Notes: generated by a model from the sequence alone, not told the origin. A stretch of DNA of 64,000 nucleotides from Phytophthora sp. 'mugwort' (GCA_033558025.1 JAUCEF010000007.1:6138001-6202000); one strand, 5' to 3'; shown: positions 10,400-22,359, counted from the stretch's first letter. Translations and numbers: made by a program.

Positions 10400-11370
10400 A
10401 CTTTTTGCTTCGCAGCTGGTTAGCATTACGATGCTGTGCTGATTAATAGGGGCTTTCAAAGTGATCGCAGACATATTCGCACATATAGTAGCTCGTTGTG
10501 TCTTCTATAAAGTCACCAATACATTCTCGTTGGTACCGTATTGCGGAATGACAAGCTGCTGCGCATTACTCTTTTAAGAGAGGTGTAGTTCTCCTTTAGA
10601 GTTGATCTCACCAGAGCTTGCACCCCACCGGCAATAAACAAATATTCAGCTTGTTGACTGTCCAAGCTACGTCGCTCGAGCTGGTGCTCCAGGGAAATCT
10701 TGGGTACACCGAGCAAGTGCAAGCTCCATGTCTACTCCATCTCCCGTCACAGCTGAATCATAGCGCAAATCGACTGGAAAGAGAAATCACAGAACGACCA
10801 CAGCAGACTTGTGAATTGTCTTGGAGGGTTGAACTCAAATAGGGTCGTCCGATTTGGTTGCTGAAGCACCTGCACTCTTCATGGCACCTGGACGATGGCC
10901 TTGTGAGGTGTCTCATCACAGTTGCGCACTGTGCGGGCTTCGTTTCCTACGACTACTGGGCTCTTGTTCTCTCCGCCTTTCGTCGATGGGAGCTCGGCTC
11001 AAAATGACACTGATCTCTCCAGGTTGTGGGAACCTTAACAATACAGGATCTGGTAATACCTCTTGTTGTACCTCGTGCCGCTGCTTTGCTCGTCGTTTCT
11101 TGACATCCAAACGCCATCCAAGATAGCAAAAGGGTCGGATTCTTTATCGATCGGTTTGATTGAGGGAAAATATTCCTTGGCTCGAAGTGACGACACGGGC
11201 TCTTGTCTGGGGCCGGAGAGCCCGATCAGCCAAACGTAGACGTGCTACAGTGTTGAAGTCGAATAATGCACGCCATTTCCCCCGGACGTTTTAGGCACCT
11301 GTTTAAGTCTAACTTTTAACCCCTCCAGCCCAGCCCAGCAGGCAGGTTATTTATTTTTGATAAACTGCAT
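10400..11370. other. Intergenic, no recognised gene
   Basis: This stretch lies between the cap methyltransferase stop and the MITE at 11373. Reading frames up to 90 codons occur on both strands but show no family resemblance and no consistent codon bias. I can support nothing in it. Confidence 0.4.
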
Positions 11371-11372
11371 TA

Positions 11373-11958
11373 CCGTAAAACTTATGTGCAAACGGACATC
11401 CTGAAGGCTCATCTATACCGATTTCTGGAAATCTGAATATTACTTTATTGACCGCATATTGAAGAACTGGCAGGTCGACTAGTTTAACCGGTTCGCTAAC
11501 GAGGGCCTGTAGTTGGCGCGGGTTCGAGCCCCATGAAGACTAAGGAAGCAGGGTTTGCTGCTCGTTGTTTGTTATCCATGAATAGACAGTTTGCGCTTTT
11601 CGAGTCTCTCTATATTGAGTTCAGCGTGCCAAAGCATTTGGCTATCGTTTTCTTAGTGCAACAACTTTTTTGCACTCAAAATAATACTCGACAATCTCCA
11701 GCTTCAGCGTTACTGTTGCATGTGTGTATATGTGCTGGCTTCGTTTGCCACTCAGTCAGATGATGTCGGCCCGGCGGCTTGGTATTGGGCATTATTCTTT
11801 GCGTTGGCGGCTTCTTGACTGACTGACTGACTGGCTGAGAGCTCGTTCCACCAGTTTGGTTAAATAACCGAATTGTGTCCTCAATATTGCGGTCACTGAT
11901 TGGCCACGTTGAAGGTCTCCGTAAATGGCCAACGTCTGCTTGCACATAAGTTTTACGG
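11373..11958. mobile_element. TA-flanked TIR element (MITE), 586 bp
   Basis: The ends are perfect 19-bp inverted repeats, CCGTAAAACTTATGTGCAA, at 11373-11391 and 11940-11958. Each is flanked outside by TA (11371-11372 and 11959-11960), consistent with a Tc1/mariner-type TA duplication. No transposase is encoded. A run of GACT units lies near 11816-11830. A tRNA-like pair of Pol III promoter boxes lies inside and is listed separately. Confidence 0.75.
11480..11531 (+). promoter_or_regulatory. Possible Pol III A and B boxes (tRNA-derived)
   Basis: TAGTTTAACCG at 11480-11490 fits the A-box consensus TRGYNNANNNG. GGTTCGAGCCC at 11521-11531 fits the B box GGTTCGANYCC. Their 41-base spacing is close to that in intronless tRNA genes. 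I cannot fold a full cloverleaf from the surrounding bases, so this looks like a tRNA-derived (SINE-type) fragment inside the 586-bp element, not a working tRNA gene. Confidence 0.4.
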
Positions 11959-12449
11959 TATGCTACATAGGGGCGCTTTTGACTTAAAGTTTGTACAAGT
12001 ATTTAGTGTATTTTCCTGCTCGCGTATGCTCGACCGACAAACCCTGGTGATTCTGAGCTGGCGCGCGCAGCCCAAGTAGTCAAAGAGACCTATGGTGCGC
12101 TCGACGAAGGAACGGAAGGATACAACGACGCGGGCATAGTCCCCCATCCAAGTGCCTCCTGAACCCTGTAACGACCTTCCAATGGCTACACCTGAGCATG
12201 GGCGTCGCGTCCAGGTCGACCTTCTCCGCATCGTTACCAGAGACCATTGCACCGTACTCCGCTGCTTCTCTCCATCAATAATGTCGTTGAGAGGGTCATC
12301 CTTTTAATTAGTAACTCACCGCCTAGCACTTCTCGTCGATATATTCTTCTTCACTGATAGCTATAGAGTATTGCATACCACAGCATAAGTCAGCACACGA
12401 TGCAGCATAGTATGTAGCCCAATATGCAGCACAAGAGACAGCGTTAGAT

Positions 12450-13708
12450 GCAGCGCAGATGCAACCTACCGGGCTCGTATTGACTTCCATCTCCAGCAGA
12501 TTCGACGGGAGCGTCATCACGGAGTAATGTTTCTTCAGATCCAGCGTACTCATTGATCCCGTGCTGATCACAACGTGCGGCGACGTTGCAATCGTCGCCG
12601 ACGAGGTAGAAGTGGCTTGGATCGCACGGCATGGAGGGGTCGATGCCATGGGGCTTTCTGTGGAAGCCAACGAGCGCCGAGAAGGGCGCTGACACGTATT
12701 TCCCCGCGGACGATGATGAACCTGAAGCAACGGAGCCCGAGATTGCTGCAGACGTGCTCTACGCGGAACGCTTTCGGGATAGGTTTGGGGGTGAGGATCA
12801 AGTCTTATTTGGCAACGTCAAGAACGACGTCCTGCGCAGGATGTCCGCGACTGGTTGGGAAAATGTGGAGGGACACGATACGGATGAGTATAATATAACC
12901 CCGTATGAACCAGTGGACAATACGCGGGGTTATATCCGGGGAAACGCCAAGGGTACCCGGGGCCAACAGCGGAGGCACTACGCAATGCTGATTCTCCATA
13001 GCGCTGTTTTTCTTCTTCATGCCAATGACGTTATGGCAGCACATTGCTGTGTGCTCGAACCAGTATCGACGCGATATGGCCCCCTTCGATGTAGATAAAT
13101 GGTACAAGCGCTATATCACGTGGAGCTTTTGGTTCCATGTAACCGATTCATGGAGATTTCGCGTAACTTGTACTTCAATTTGAACGGAGACCCGCGGCCT
13201 GCAACTGACAGAGCTTCGAAGAGTCACAAAGCCGTGAATGTGCTTCAGAGGACGTTCGAGCATGGGTATGTAGCATCGTCGCACCTGGAGTTCGATGAAG
13301 CAATGCTGCATTTCCGCTCATCGTTCAACAAGATGCGTGTCTACATGAAAGACAAGCCGCACAAATGGGGTACCAATCTCTTCACGCTGTCCAGTTCTGT
13401 GACAGCGTACTGCATTCGGTGCGTTCTTTTGGATCTCCTTATGCTGAATTATGCTGAATTATGAGGTTTAACATTGTATGTTTTGGCCATGGTATGCTGC
13501 AGTATATGCAGCTTCGAGGTGCATTGCGGTAAGAAGCAACACTCGAGTGATGCGAGATACCGACATGAAGTCCGGTCCTGCTGCAGTTGTGCACAACCTG
13601 CTTACAATGTTCGGCAGCAACGCTCGGAAGCAATGCATGAGACTTGTAATTGTTGATCGCTTCTACACGTCGGTGGCTTTGGCGAATCAGCTCCTGCTGA
13701 TGATATTC
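12450..13708 (+). pseudogene. piggyBac-like transposase, 5' part, split by copia
   Basis: Degenerate coding on the + strand. An acidic N-terminal part starts near 12631 and is followed by a piggyBac (DDE_Tnp_1_7) core: the stretch around 13140-13340 reads FMEISRNLYFN, EFDEAMLHFRSSFNK and KPHKWGTNLFTL, with the conserved Asp of the DEAM segment. After a frameshift, the 13570-13705 part reads RLVIVDRFYTSVALANQLLL, equivalent to the DNFYTS..LA..L part of the family. The reading is cut at 13708 by a copia element and resumes after it at 18687. At least two frame changes make it inactive. I did not find the family's TTAA-flanked terminal repeats. Confidence 0.75.
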
Positions 13709-13928
13709 TGTTGGAACTCGCACGCACCCATGAGATCATACAGCAGTGTCCCCATTAATGATACTGTGTAGTAGTCGCGTAATCCATCAAATCATGCTGC
13801 AGCAGCAGTTAAGAAACACACATCGGTTAGGAAACCCTAGCAGACCATAATCGATTGGTCTTGCACGTTTAAGCGAATACACCTGTCCAAGACTTTCCTA
13901 TTAGAGCTCACACCACCACTTACGAGCA
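13709..13928 (+). repeat. 5' LTR of copia 1
   Basis: Starts TGTTGGAACTCGCACG and ends in CA, immediately before the primer-binding site. It aligns along its length with 18463-18686, with frequent substitutions and small gaps. Confidence 0.85.
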
Positions 13929-13942
13929 GGTTATGAGCCCAA
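13929..13942 (+). promoter_or_regulatory. Primer-binding site of copia 1 (half-tRNA iMet type)
   Basis: GGTTATGAGCCC follows the LTR directly. It is the reverse complement of the anticodon stem-loop of eukaryotic initiator tRNA-Met (GGGCTCATAACC), the internal priming mode known from Drosophila copia, where a cleaved 5' half of the tRNA serves as primer. The same motif follows the 5' LTR of copia 2 in this window. Confidence 0.75.
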
Positions 13943-13959
13943 ACGGCTCCGTCGATATT

Positions 13960-16900
13960 TCTCAACAGCCCACCCCGACGCTCGACGCGCAAGAACCGAC
14001 GTTTACGGCTGAATGTGGCTCCTGATCTGTTCGAGCCGTTCGAGGGAACGCCCACGAAAGGGGCAGTCGGAACTCCAGCACGAGCTCTGAGCGACTGAAT
14101 CGATTTCAGGGACCCATCAAAGGGATGGCGCAGCAGCAGGCCTAGGGTTTGGCCAACAAGCTCAGGTTTCAAAGCGAACTGGAACGACGCGTGTCGAGCG
14201 CCTTCACATACTTCATCAAGGACCGGCGGATGAGGATGGGATCGCTCGACAGAGCGATACACGCTGCCGCTTCACCCGCACCGAGGCGCATGCCGCCACG
14301 TTACCAACGCTCGCAAGCCTCGCGCGTCCGCTGCCTCATGGGCATGAGCCGCCGCAGGCACCGGTGCCGACGCAGCAACCCTTGCCACAGCAGTTTGTAC
14401 CGCCGGCCGATACCGGACTAAGGGATCCGAAGCCACGTGACCTGGATTGACACGGCTTCGCGAGATTCTCGGACAAGGAGGTCTAAACGGGACTCGGTGC
14501 CGATTTCAAGTCGTGGGGGCTGCGTTTCTTTCAGCGACTGGGCGCCGCAAAGCAAATGAGCGGCAGGGCTGGCCTGAGGAGTTCAAGATCCTCGCGCCAG
14601 CGGTAAGCTCGACGGTACAGCTCTCGTGTACTTCGAGAAGATGGTGCCACTCTGGACGACCGAGTCATCGACGCTCGAGCACGTCATGAACCGGATGCTG
14701 GTGCCGTACACGATTGACGATCACGGCGGTCAAGGGGCTGAAGATTATGTCCATGGATAAGGACAGAAGCAGGGCGTGGCCCGAGTACTACCATACCTGA
14801 TCTACGTGGCCGAGCGGTCGGGTGCTCGGAGTTACATGTGCTCCATAGCCTGTGCAAGTCGGCTCATAGGTATCTCCAGAGTGCGATGCTGACGCGAATG
14901 ACCTCAATGCGAGTGAATCGTCTACAGCAAGCCACAGAACTTGTAGCTTTTGCTATCGAGTACGATGTCAGCGTGGCCAGACACGACAACGTCGGTAGCA
15001 GCCGAGGTGTCCGTAGCGGTCGCAGACAGGGCGGCCGAAACGACCGCGGAGGACGAGAACATATGTTGTAGGATGTGTCAATGGTGCTGAGACGTGCTCG
15101 TGTTCAAATGCGGGAAAGTGGGCCGCTTGCGGAGCAACTGCCCCCAACATGGCGGTGGAGGCGTCGAGGCGTCAAATAGAGTCATGCTCGCCGTGGGGAC
15201 CGGCACGAACGCCAACAGCAACACATGAGTCTTGGACGGCTGGTCCAGCGTACACCTCGTGAGGGATATCACGTTGCTGAAGAACGCCGTCGGCTACGAC
15301 CGAGCGTTTCGAACTGCGAACGGCGAGTCGATTGATGTCAAGCAAGATGGGTAAGGTCGAGTTGCGAGTGGTCAACGTCGGCAGCGTTGTAGAGGTGGAC
15401 TTGGCGGGACTCTACACACGGACAAATTGCCTGACAGTATAATAAGTTACGGCAAATTGGAGGGACAAGATGTATTCCTGGAGCGACACGGCGCAAACCG
15501 TTACGTCGTGCGGTTGTCGGATAAGGTGCAGGTCTTTGAAGTCAACCGCCCCACCGGCGAAAAGACGAGCAAAATGCGTGTCAACGTGGTGAACGCCGCA
15601 GTACAGGAAGCAGTTGAAGCAATCGTCGACCCGGTGACCGAGACGACGCTACTGACGTTGCACAAGAGGCTCGGCCTTCTAGCGTAGTACACGGTCGAGC
15701 GTACGGCTGACGCGGCTGGATCGGGGATGAAGTTGACAAACAAGTCGCGCCCGAACTGTCTTACCTGTTCGCAAGGTTAACAGAGCAAAAATAATCAGTC
15801 GAAGAAGGACACGGGATCGGATGCACCCATCGCCAAATCGGCGGTGTCATCGGAAGCGATATCAAGGGACCGATGACACCCAAGTACAGGCGTGGCAACA
15901 CGTATTTAATTAACTTTGTCGACTATTCAGCTAATTACGTGCGGGTGTTCCTCGCGAAGAACAAGGTCGAGGCGACGGAGAAGTTCGAGAATTTCTTGAC
16001 GCACTTTAAGAAGAGATTCAACTGCAAGCTTCACGTGCTTTGCACCGACGTTTGGGTGGGAAGGAGTACGTAAACGTTGACCCTTCTGTCAGACGATGGA
16101 CGTCCGACGTTAAATCGCGAACCAAGCGTCCAATGGTAAGGCTGAACGAATGCATAGGACGGTACTTAATATGGCGAGATGCTTGTTGTTTGCAAGCAGA
16201 CTGCCGCTGTATTTCTGGGCGACGCGGTCGAATATGTGTCGTACGTGCTGAACAGGAGCTCGTCCAGCGCGAACCCCAAGTCCATGTCACCCGTGGAGAT
16301 GCTAACGGGCGCGGTGCCAAACCTGTCCGGCGTCGCCATGTTCGGCAGTTCATGCATGGTATTTAGGAACCCGGGCAAAACGTCGTGGAAGCCAAGAGCA
16401 TAAGTCGGCATGATCGTGCGTAATAACGACGAGACCAAGGGTTTCAGGGTTTACTGACAAAGGACAGGATCGTGTTCGCGGCGCAGCACACCCTGAACGT
16501 CGAGAGACAAAACAGTGCGCAGAATGCACAACGGCAGATCAGCTTGAACTCGAAGACTCGCAACAGAGACGTGTTGCGGAGTTTGCGCCAGGGAGCCGCC
16601 AAGCGGACGGAGTTGGCGATTGACAAGACTATGACCGACAAAGCGCCGAGAACTATTGAGAGCAGGTAAGTCGGCAAAAAGATCGAAGACCAACAAGAAA
16701 AAATCCAAGCAGAAGAAAAAGGCATAGCAAAGATACTGCCGGACCGGAAGGAGCTGGAGATAGCGAAGAACCACTCCCGGTAGAGGAAGAGCCTTCGCCC
16801 AGCATGCGTACTCGCAACAGCACGTCCGAGTGGCCGGGATGAACGCGGAATTGCTCAACGATCCGAAGCACTACTGCGAGGCGATGAGAGAACCTCACGC

Positions 16901-18447
16901 GGGGAGTTGGAGCAAGCCATCAGGGACGAGATCGAGGCGCTGGATCACAACGCCACGTGGAGGAGGTCAAGAAGCCGCTCGATGCGAAGCTTCCGCACAT
17001 TAAGTGGGTTTCAAGTTGAACATGACATAGACGGCAGCATGGATCGTTTCAAAGCCCAGTCGGTGGCTCGGAACCAGCAGGCCTACAGTGTGGATTACAA
17101 GAACACGTTCTCGGCAGCACTAGAGGTGATGTCCGGTAAGGTAATTCTGGTGGTTTCTCGCATCTGTGGAGTCCCCACGCACCACGGTGATGTACCGAGC
17201 GCCTACGTTAAGGCGAAGGAGGATGGCGACCTAGTGAAACCGCTCCACATTCGCAAGGGATGGAGTTTACGAAGGAGCAGCTAAAAATATTGGGTGTAAA
17301 GGACAAGAGAGAGCTCTCACTGATACTCGAGAAGGGACTGTATGGGTTGAAGCAGTCGGGGAGACAATGGAACCAACTGTACACAGCATCCTCGCGTCGC
17401 TGGGGTTCCGCCAGTGCTGCGCGGTCAGCTGCTTGTATATCAAAAAGCGAGAAGGTCGACAAGACCCTCGTAGGATCTACGTAGACGACTTACTCGTGAC
17501 AGGCACCAGCGTGGCGAAGCGCCTTCGCGGACATGGTCATAGAGCTCAATGACCTGGGCATTGTCTCGGAAGTTCCTCGGGGTCGCGTTCGAGTACGACA
17601 GCGCCACCGATTGGGAAATTAACCAGAAACAAATGCTCGAGGAGATGCTGGTGAGTTGGACACAGCGGCTGCATTGCGCACGCCAATATGTGCTGAGCAA
17701 GACGGTGATGAGCCAGGTGATCTGATGCCGACCGGAGTGGCAGGCACATCAAGAAGACCGACGATGCAGACTTTCCTGTCTCTAGTCGGCAGTCTGCTGT
17801 GGATCGCCAAATAAACCAGGTCGGATATCGCATTCACTGTGCATCGGGCGACCCGGTATTCGCACGCACCGCGAGCGCCCGAATGGCGGCTGGCTAAGAA
17901 GATCGCGAGATATCTCAAGGGTGCGAAGAAACTCAAGCTCGTCATTAATGAGGAACATAACGCCGTGGACAAGGTCGGCGTGCTGGTGGTTGCGTTCAGC
18001 GACGCTGACTACGCTGCGTACAAGACGGACAGGAAGCCAGTGACTGGCGACATACTCATGGTGGCCGGTATCGTGATGGGATGGATTTGCAAGAAGCGAA
18101 ACTACGTAGCACTTTCAACCATGGAGGCAGAGTTCGTTGCCTCGCAGACGAATGCCGAGATGCTTGGCATCATTAAGTTATTGAAAGAAATCGGAGTGAA
18201 GATGCACGCACAGTCAATACTACATGTCGACAATCAGGTTGACACTTCACAGCTTGAGGACGAGTACACGTCCGGGCCTGCCAAGCAGATTGATGCGCGG
18301 TACAAGATGGTGAAGGACTTCATTAAGCAGAAATTTCTCACGGTTGAGTACTTCAAGTTTACGTTCATTCGGGCGGACATCCATACTAAGACCGTTTTGG
18401 TTCCAAGGCTTGTTGTGCTACGCGAGCTCGTGATACTCTGGGGTTGA
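13960..18447 (+). pseudogene. Copia 1 gag-pol remains
   Basis: Gag occupies about 13960-15140 and ends in a damaged zinc knuckle (FKCG..GR....C near 15103-15135, first Cys lost). A protease-like VLDGWSSVHL stretch follows near 15220. The integrase core lies at about 15870-16400 (NFVDYSANYVRVFLA and HFKKRFNC, then a VEMLTG C-terminal part). RT lies at about 16907-17560, with GLYGLKQSGRQWNQLY and the catalytic IYVDDLLVTG at 17475-17504. RNase H (17839-18447) is the longest intact stretch, with FSDADYA, LSTMEAEFVA and HVDNQ. Many stops and frame changes separate these parts; no full polyprotein can be read. Confidence 0.85.
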
Positions 18448-18462
18448 CCGCCCGGGAAGGAG

Positions 18463-18686
18463 TGTTGGAACTCGCACGCACCCAACGAGATCATGCAGCA
18501 GAGGCGGCATCAATGAGACTGTGGAGTAGTGGCGCAATCCACGAGATCGTGCTGCAGTAGCGGTTAGGAAACACACATCGGGTAGGAAACCCCAGCAGAC
18601 CATGGCCGATTGGCCTTGCACATTTGAACGAATACATCACTCTTAAACTTTCCTACTCGAGCTCGCGCCGCCACCTACGAATAACA
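18463..18686 (+). repeat. 3' LTR of copia 1
   Basis: Starts TGTTGGAACTCGCACG right after the polypurine tract and ends ..ATAACA. It aligns with the 5' LTR at 13709-13928. Confidence 0.85.
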
Positions 18687-19150
18687 GATTCTACTGCGTT
18701 GGAACTATTAGGACGAACCGCCTCAGCTATTCCAAAGCTGCTATCGAGAAAAAGAAGTCTCAGCCTGCTACCACCGCTCGGGGTTCATTCAAAGTAGCCA
18801 AGTCGAAGCCGTGCCAAACATGGCAGCCATCAGCTGGTGGGATTCGCGTCAAGTCCACGTTTTGGGCACCGGAGGGAGTATGCAAATGAATCGTGTGATA
18901 CGCGAAGAATGGGCAGAGCAGGTAGAAGTGCCTTGTCCTCGAGTCATAAATGACTAACACGCCTTCATAGGAGGTGTGGATGTACACGATCAAATGCGCC
19001 TGCAGCAGTACTCCATACAGTGAGCGGTACGATTCAGGAAGTCCTACAAGCCACTTGAGGTTGTACTTATCGATATGGCTGTAGTGAACGGCTATACACA
19101 GACGGACGGAATCCAACGACCGGCCACCAAAGGCCACTAAACGGCCATTC
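18687..19150 (+). pseudogene. piggyBac-like transposase, 3' part
   Basis: Coding resemblance resumes right after the copia 3' LTR with CVGTIRTNRLSYSKAA (the family CGTIRANR..), then IEKKKSQP. Further on comes GVDVHDQMRLQQYS near 18973-19020, the family's GVD..DQ motif, and the VVLIDMAVVNG helix near 19053-19090. Together with 12450-13708 this forms one transposase interrupted by copia 1, and it also carries its own stops and frame changes. Confidence 0.7.
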
Positions 19151-19384
19151 ATTTATATTGGCCAATCACATACTAGATATTAAAATATTTTGACCAGTCT
19201 GGGGTGGACGAAATTGCGTATTTCTTAGGAAGCCAGTCAGTAATTCCTCCACCTCGTACATGGAGTCGGAACCCGGAGACGCGGAGGCGTCCGTGTCGGT
19301 GTTGGCTGAAGCGGCAACGTCTGTCACACGGCGTAAGCATTTCTCTATTCAACTCAAACGCGAGGTCCTCGCTAAATCGGTGGA

Positions 19385-20815
19385 ATGACCGAGCGTGCTG
19401 CATCGAGAAAGTTTGATATCCCTCGGCGCACATTGAAAGGCCGGAGAGCTAACAAAAAAAGAGAATATATTGGCCTGAAGTGGCTCAGAGAAAACGCTAG
19501 CGCGTACGACAGAGGTACCAGGGCTGATACCCTTTTCACAGCAGCTCGTCACCTACATGGAGGATCTACGGCGCTCTGACCAAGCGCTAACGACGACCAG
19601 AATGCGAGCGTTGTGAATTGTCGCGCATTATCCGCGACAATTCACAACGGTGCAGAATATACGAGCACAAAATAGCGTCGACGTGGCGTACGAATCTCTT
19701 CCCTCTACTCAGGCGCTTCGCGTATCGCCATGGCTTCATTGAACGGACTCTACATGGCTTAAAGGTGCGGCGCCAAGTTAAATATGCTGATCGATTTGGG
19801 CACCGCTCACTCTAATTTGGATCACATTGTATGTTTTGTTCTGTTTTTTAGGTCTCATATGACACAAAACAGGTTATTGTTACAGAATTGAGATTTTGTA
19901 CACTGATTAGGTGTCAATATTTTTGTGCTGGTGCGTTTATAAGAAGCTAGACGATCTCAAAAAGATTCAGCAGACTTTCAGGAAAGTGTTTAAGGATTCC
20001 TATGGCACAAAGCCATCCAGCACAATCCCTAACGCGGACGAAAGGGGGTGTACTACGATACCCCACCCTCAAAATTCTTTGCGAGCGAGGGAAACCTTCA
20101 TACATTACAACATCTCAAAAGCATTTCGCAAGGATGACGGTCGTGTGCTCTGTTCACGGTGAGGTACGTGTAGTAGGGAATTGGGTATGCGACGAGATTA
20201 CTTTTAACGAGTGTTTAATTTCAGCCCCCCCCGTGGCGAGCCTGAAGGCACAATTGCCACAGAGGAAGTGCCCACGTGCCAAAGGTAGCAAGTTTTACAT
20301 TGCATTCGGTCCCATTCTATATTTATGTTATTAATTGATACAGCTATCTAATTTTGTTATTCGTTATTAATTAGGCCATATGTATGCCGTGCAGCCAAAA
20401 GCGTGGATGGATGGTCAAGTGTGGTAGCAGTTTCTGCGCACACTGTTATTGCCTCAAATTTAGGATCCTCTGTACTCTTCGTCGACAATCTCGATTGCCA
20501 CGTCTCAGAGGAGTCAGAGGAGATCGTTGCGACAGAGCTGTTTTCCTTCTTGCAGCTATTGCCAAAAAAACTCCACATCGGTGTGCCAGCCCTTAGACAT
20601 GGGCGCTATGGGACCACTGAAGACAAAGTTGAGGCCGGCATGCTGCTTCAAGATACTAGAGCGGGGACGATGGCGAAAAAACAAAAAGCGTATCGCAACA
20701 CTTAAGCGAGTTATGCGCGCGCGGGAAGAGTTCAGCGGAGATACTGTAAGGAAAGCCTTCAACAAGGCCCTAAATGTTGAATATAAGGCGTTCGGATATT
20801 GCCCCAGTTATTAGT
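19385..20815 (+). pseudogene. pogo-like (HTH/Tc5 + DDE_1) transposase remnant
   Basis: Pieces occur in order on the + strand. A psq-type HTH (RAASRKFDIPRRTLKGR, about 19391) is followed by a Tc5/CENP-B-like part (LLRRFAYRHGFIERTLHGLKVRRQ, about 19705-19775). The first catalytic region (NADE.. then KILCERGKPSYITTSQKH, about 20030-20130) comes next, and then the second Asp in LFVDNLDCHV (about 20478-20508). After a frameshift it continues with VCQPLDMGAMGPLKTKL and a C-terminal TVRKAFNKAL. Frameshifts and stops separate the pieces. A perfect 17-bp hairpin at 19609-19649 interrupts the region between the two HTH parts. Confidence 0.7.
19609..19649. repeat. Perfect 17-bp inverted repeat with 7-nt loop
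   Basis: The arms, starting CGTTGTGAATTGTCG and closing around CATTATC, pair perfectly over 17 bp (19609-19625 with 19633-19649). It sits inside the decayed pogo-like transposase. It could be an excision scar, abutting terminal repeats or a small insertion; the sequence alone does not say. Confidence 0.85.
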
Positions 20816-21617
20816 TACTGATACTAATATGCAGTAGAACAGGTACTATTAGTGCGCTATTTGCGTGTGAGAGGAGCTGAGCGAAGATACTGTAAGGGGC
20901 GCCGCTAGCAAGCCCCCACCGTAAAGTCTTAATCACATTTTCCATCGTCTAATGCATAGGTATTATTTTCAAATTCTCGATGACTTTCTTCGCACCATTT
21001 TCAGCCAATCGTGTACGACTCTATCTCTGTATGTTTTTGTTAACGCTGGGTTGCCGTTGCATTCCGTCCGTCTGTGGATTGTACACAAGGCACAAGGCCT
21101 ACCATAAAACAAAACATCTTGCGTGGTGGCCTACGCGAAGTACATGAAAAAGCTGCACCTACAGCTCTGCCAGCTGCGAGCGTCGTATACGTACAAAGGA
21201 AACACTTTCGGTACGCAGCAAGGACCGACAGGAGACGTTCCAGCGACAGCATCAGTTAATACGACCAAACGACACACGCCCCAGGCAACATGACGAGTGG
21301 TGCAACACGTCCACGTAGGCGGTATGTCGACAGCGGGCGTGCAAGGTCTGTTCGCTTCTACGCGTCAAGGACAAAAGCGCCACAACGACAGCGTTCTTCT
21401 ATGATGAATGCAGCCAGTAGGGGCCTATATTCTTGAGTATAAAGCCACGTCGTCAGATCGCGGGGTGGCGACGACTTGCTGGGATGTATGGCACCGAGAG
21501 TGAATGAATAACAAGCTCGTCCCTATCGGCAATGGAAGAGTATCAGAGTGCGTCGGACACTGGCACGGCTGCCGAAGCACCTTCTACACCAGGTACGCCT
21601 GTTGCACCTTTTACTCC

Positions 21618-21706
21618 ACTTGCTGCGGCTAGCAGAAACAAACGACATATGATGAGCTGGTAAACTGCATACTTGCTGCGGCTAGCAGAAACAAACGACA
21701 TATGAT
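21618..21706. repeat. 36-bp direct repeat pair
   Basis: The block beginning ACTTGCTGCGGCTAGCAG occurs at 21618-21653 and again, identical by my reading, at 21671-21706, with 17 bp between. It is a short recent tandem-type duplication in non-coding DNA. Confidence 0.8.
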
Positions 21707-22267
21707 ATTTTGTAAGTTACGTAGTACGGTAAGCTAAACATATGCAACCCAAACACTCGCAATTGACGTTTGCGCGAACGACCAGAACACCATGCCGCTT
21801 GCTCATCTGGCACTGGAGTCAATAGGCCGGCTCTTTTACCGGCCGAATTTTATTTAGTTTGATTATACCTTCTGGAAGCACAGAAACTTTGTATGGGAAG
21901 TTTCAATCTTCGAATTTGTGAAAATTGGGAACTCTATAAACTGTATATTACGGCGCGGGTGTCTCGTGTCTATACTGCGTCTGTCTATTGCACAGCGTGT
22001 TATTCTGCATTATGCCGATTGAACCGGACATTTCTGCTCTCGATATGCATGCTACCGGCAGCTTAGGCTTACCCATACTCACTCACGCCTGACTTTGCCC
22101 AGACCCTCCACTCGCCCCAAACCCTTTATATACAAACGCCAAGTCATATTAAGCTGCAGATGCAGTTTAAAAACAAAAAGTCGCTTCGGGCTGGCGGGGT
22201 TAACCTTAAGTTTAGCAATTTAGGCACCAATTTGGGATACTTGCATTTTAGGTATATATTTGAGATG

Positions 22268-22359
22268 CATCCCAGCGTCATGGTGACGTTTGGCGGTATC
22301 TGTATTATCGGTACAGATAAGAGACTTCACCAGCGTCTTGGTGACTTTTGGCTGGGATG
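22268..22359. repeat. 92-bp foldback with central hairpin
   Basis: CATCCCAGC at 22268-22276 is the inverse of GCTGGGATG at 22351-22359. The centre is a perfect 8-bp hairpin, TATCTGTA / TACAGATA (22297-22304 and 22312-22319). The intermediate parts also have partial inverted similarity around GGTGAC. It resembles a very small MITE, but no clear target duplication is seen. Confidence 0.55.

Larger units (their letters stand above)
13709..18686 (+). mobile_element. Ty1/copia LTR retrotransposon 1, complete but dead
   Basis: A 4978-bp element inserted inside the piggyBac gene. Its order is LTR, primer site, gag, protease, integrase, RT, RNase H, polypurine tract (GGGAAGGAG), LTR. The flanks TATTC (13704-13708) and GATTC (18687-18691) look like a 5-bp target duplication with one change. 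The internal frames are broken by many stops, and the two LTRs have drifted clearly apart with several small indels, so this is an old copy. Its gag zinc knuckle and catalytic boxes are partly mutated. Confidence 0.9.

Noticed and set aside
10854..11126. 90-codon frames on both strands after the cap methyltransferase gene
   Set aside because: Overlapping frames of equal quality on opposite strands, without family resemblance or splice context.
11473..11540. A true tRNA gene
   Set aside because: A and B boxes fit, but acceptor and anticodon arms do not pair and the T arm has mismatches; kept only as a possible tRNA-derived fragment.
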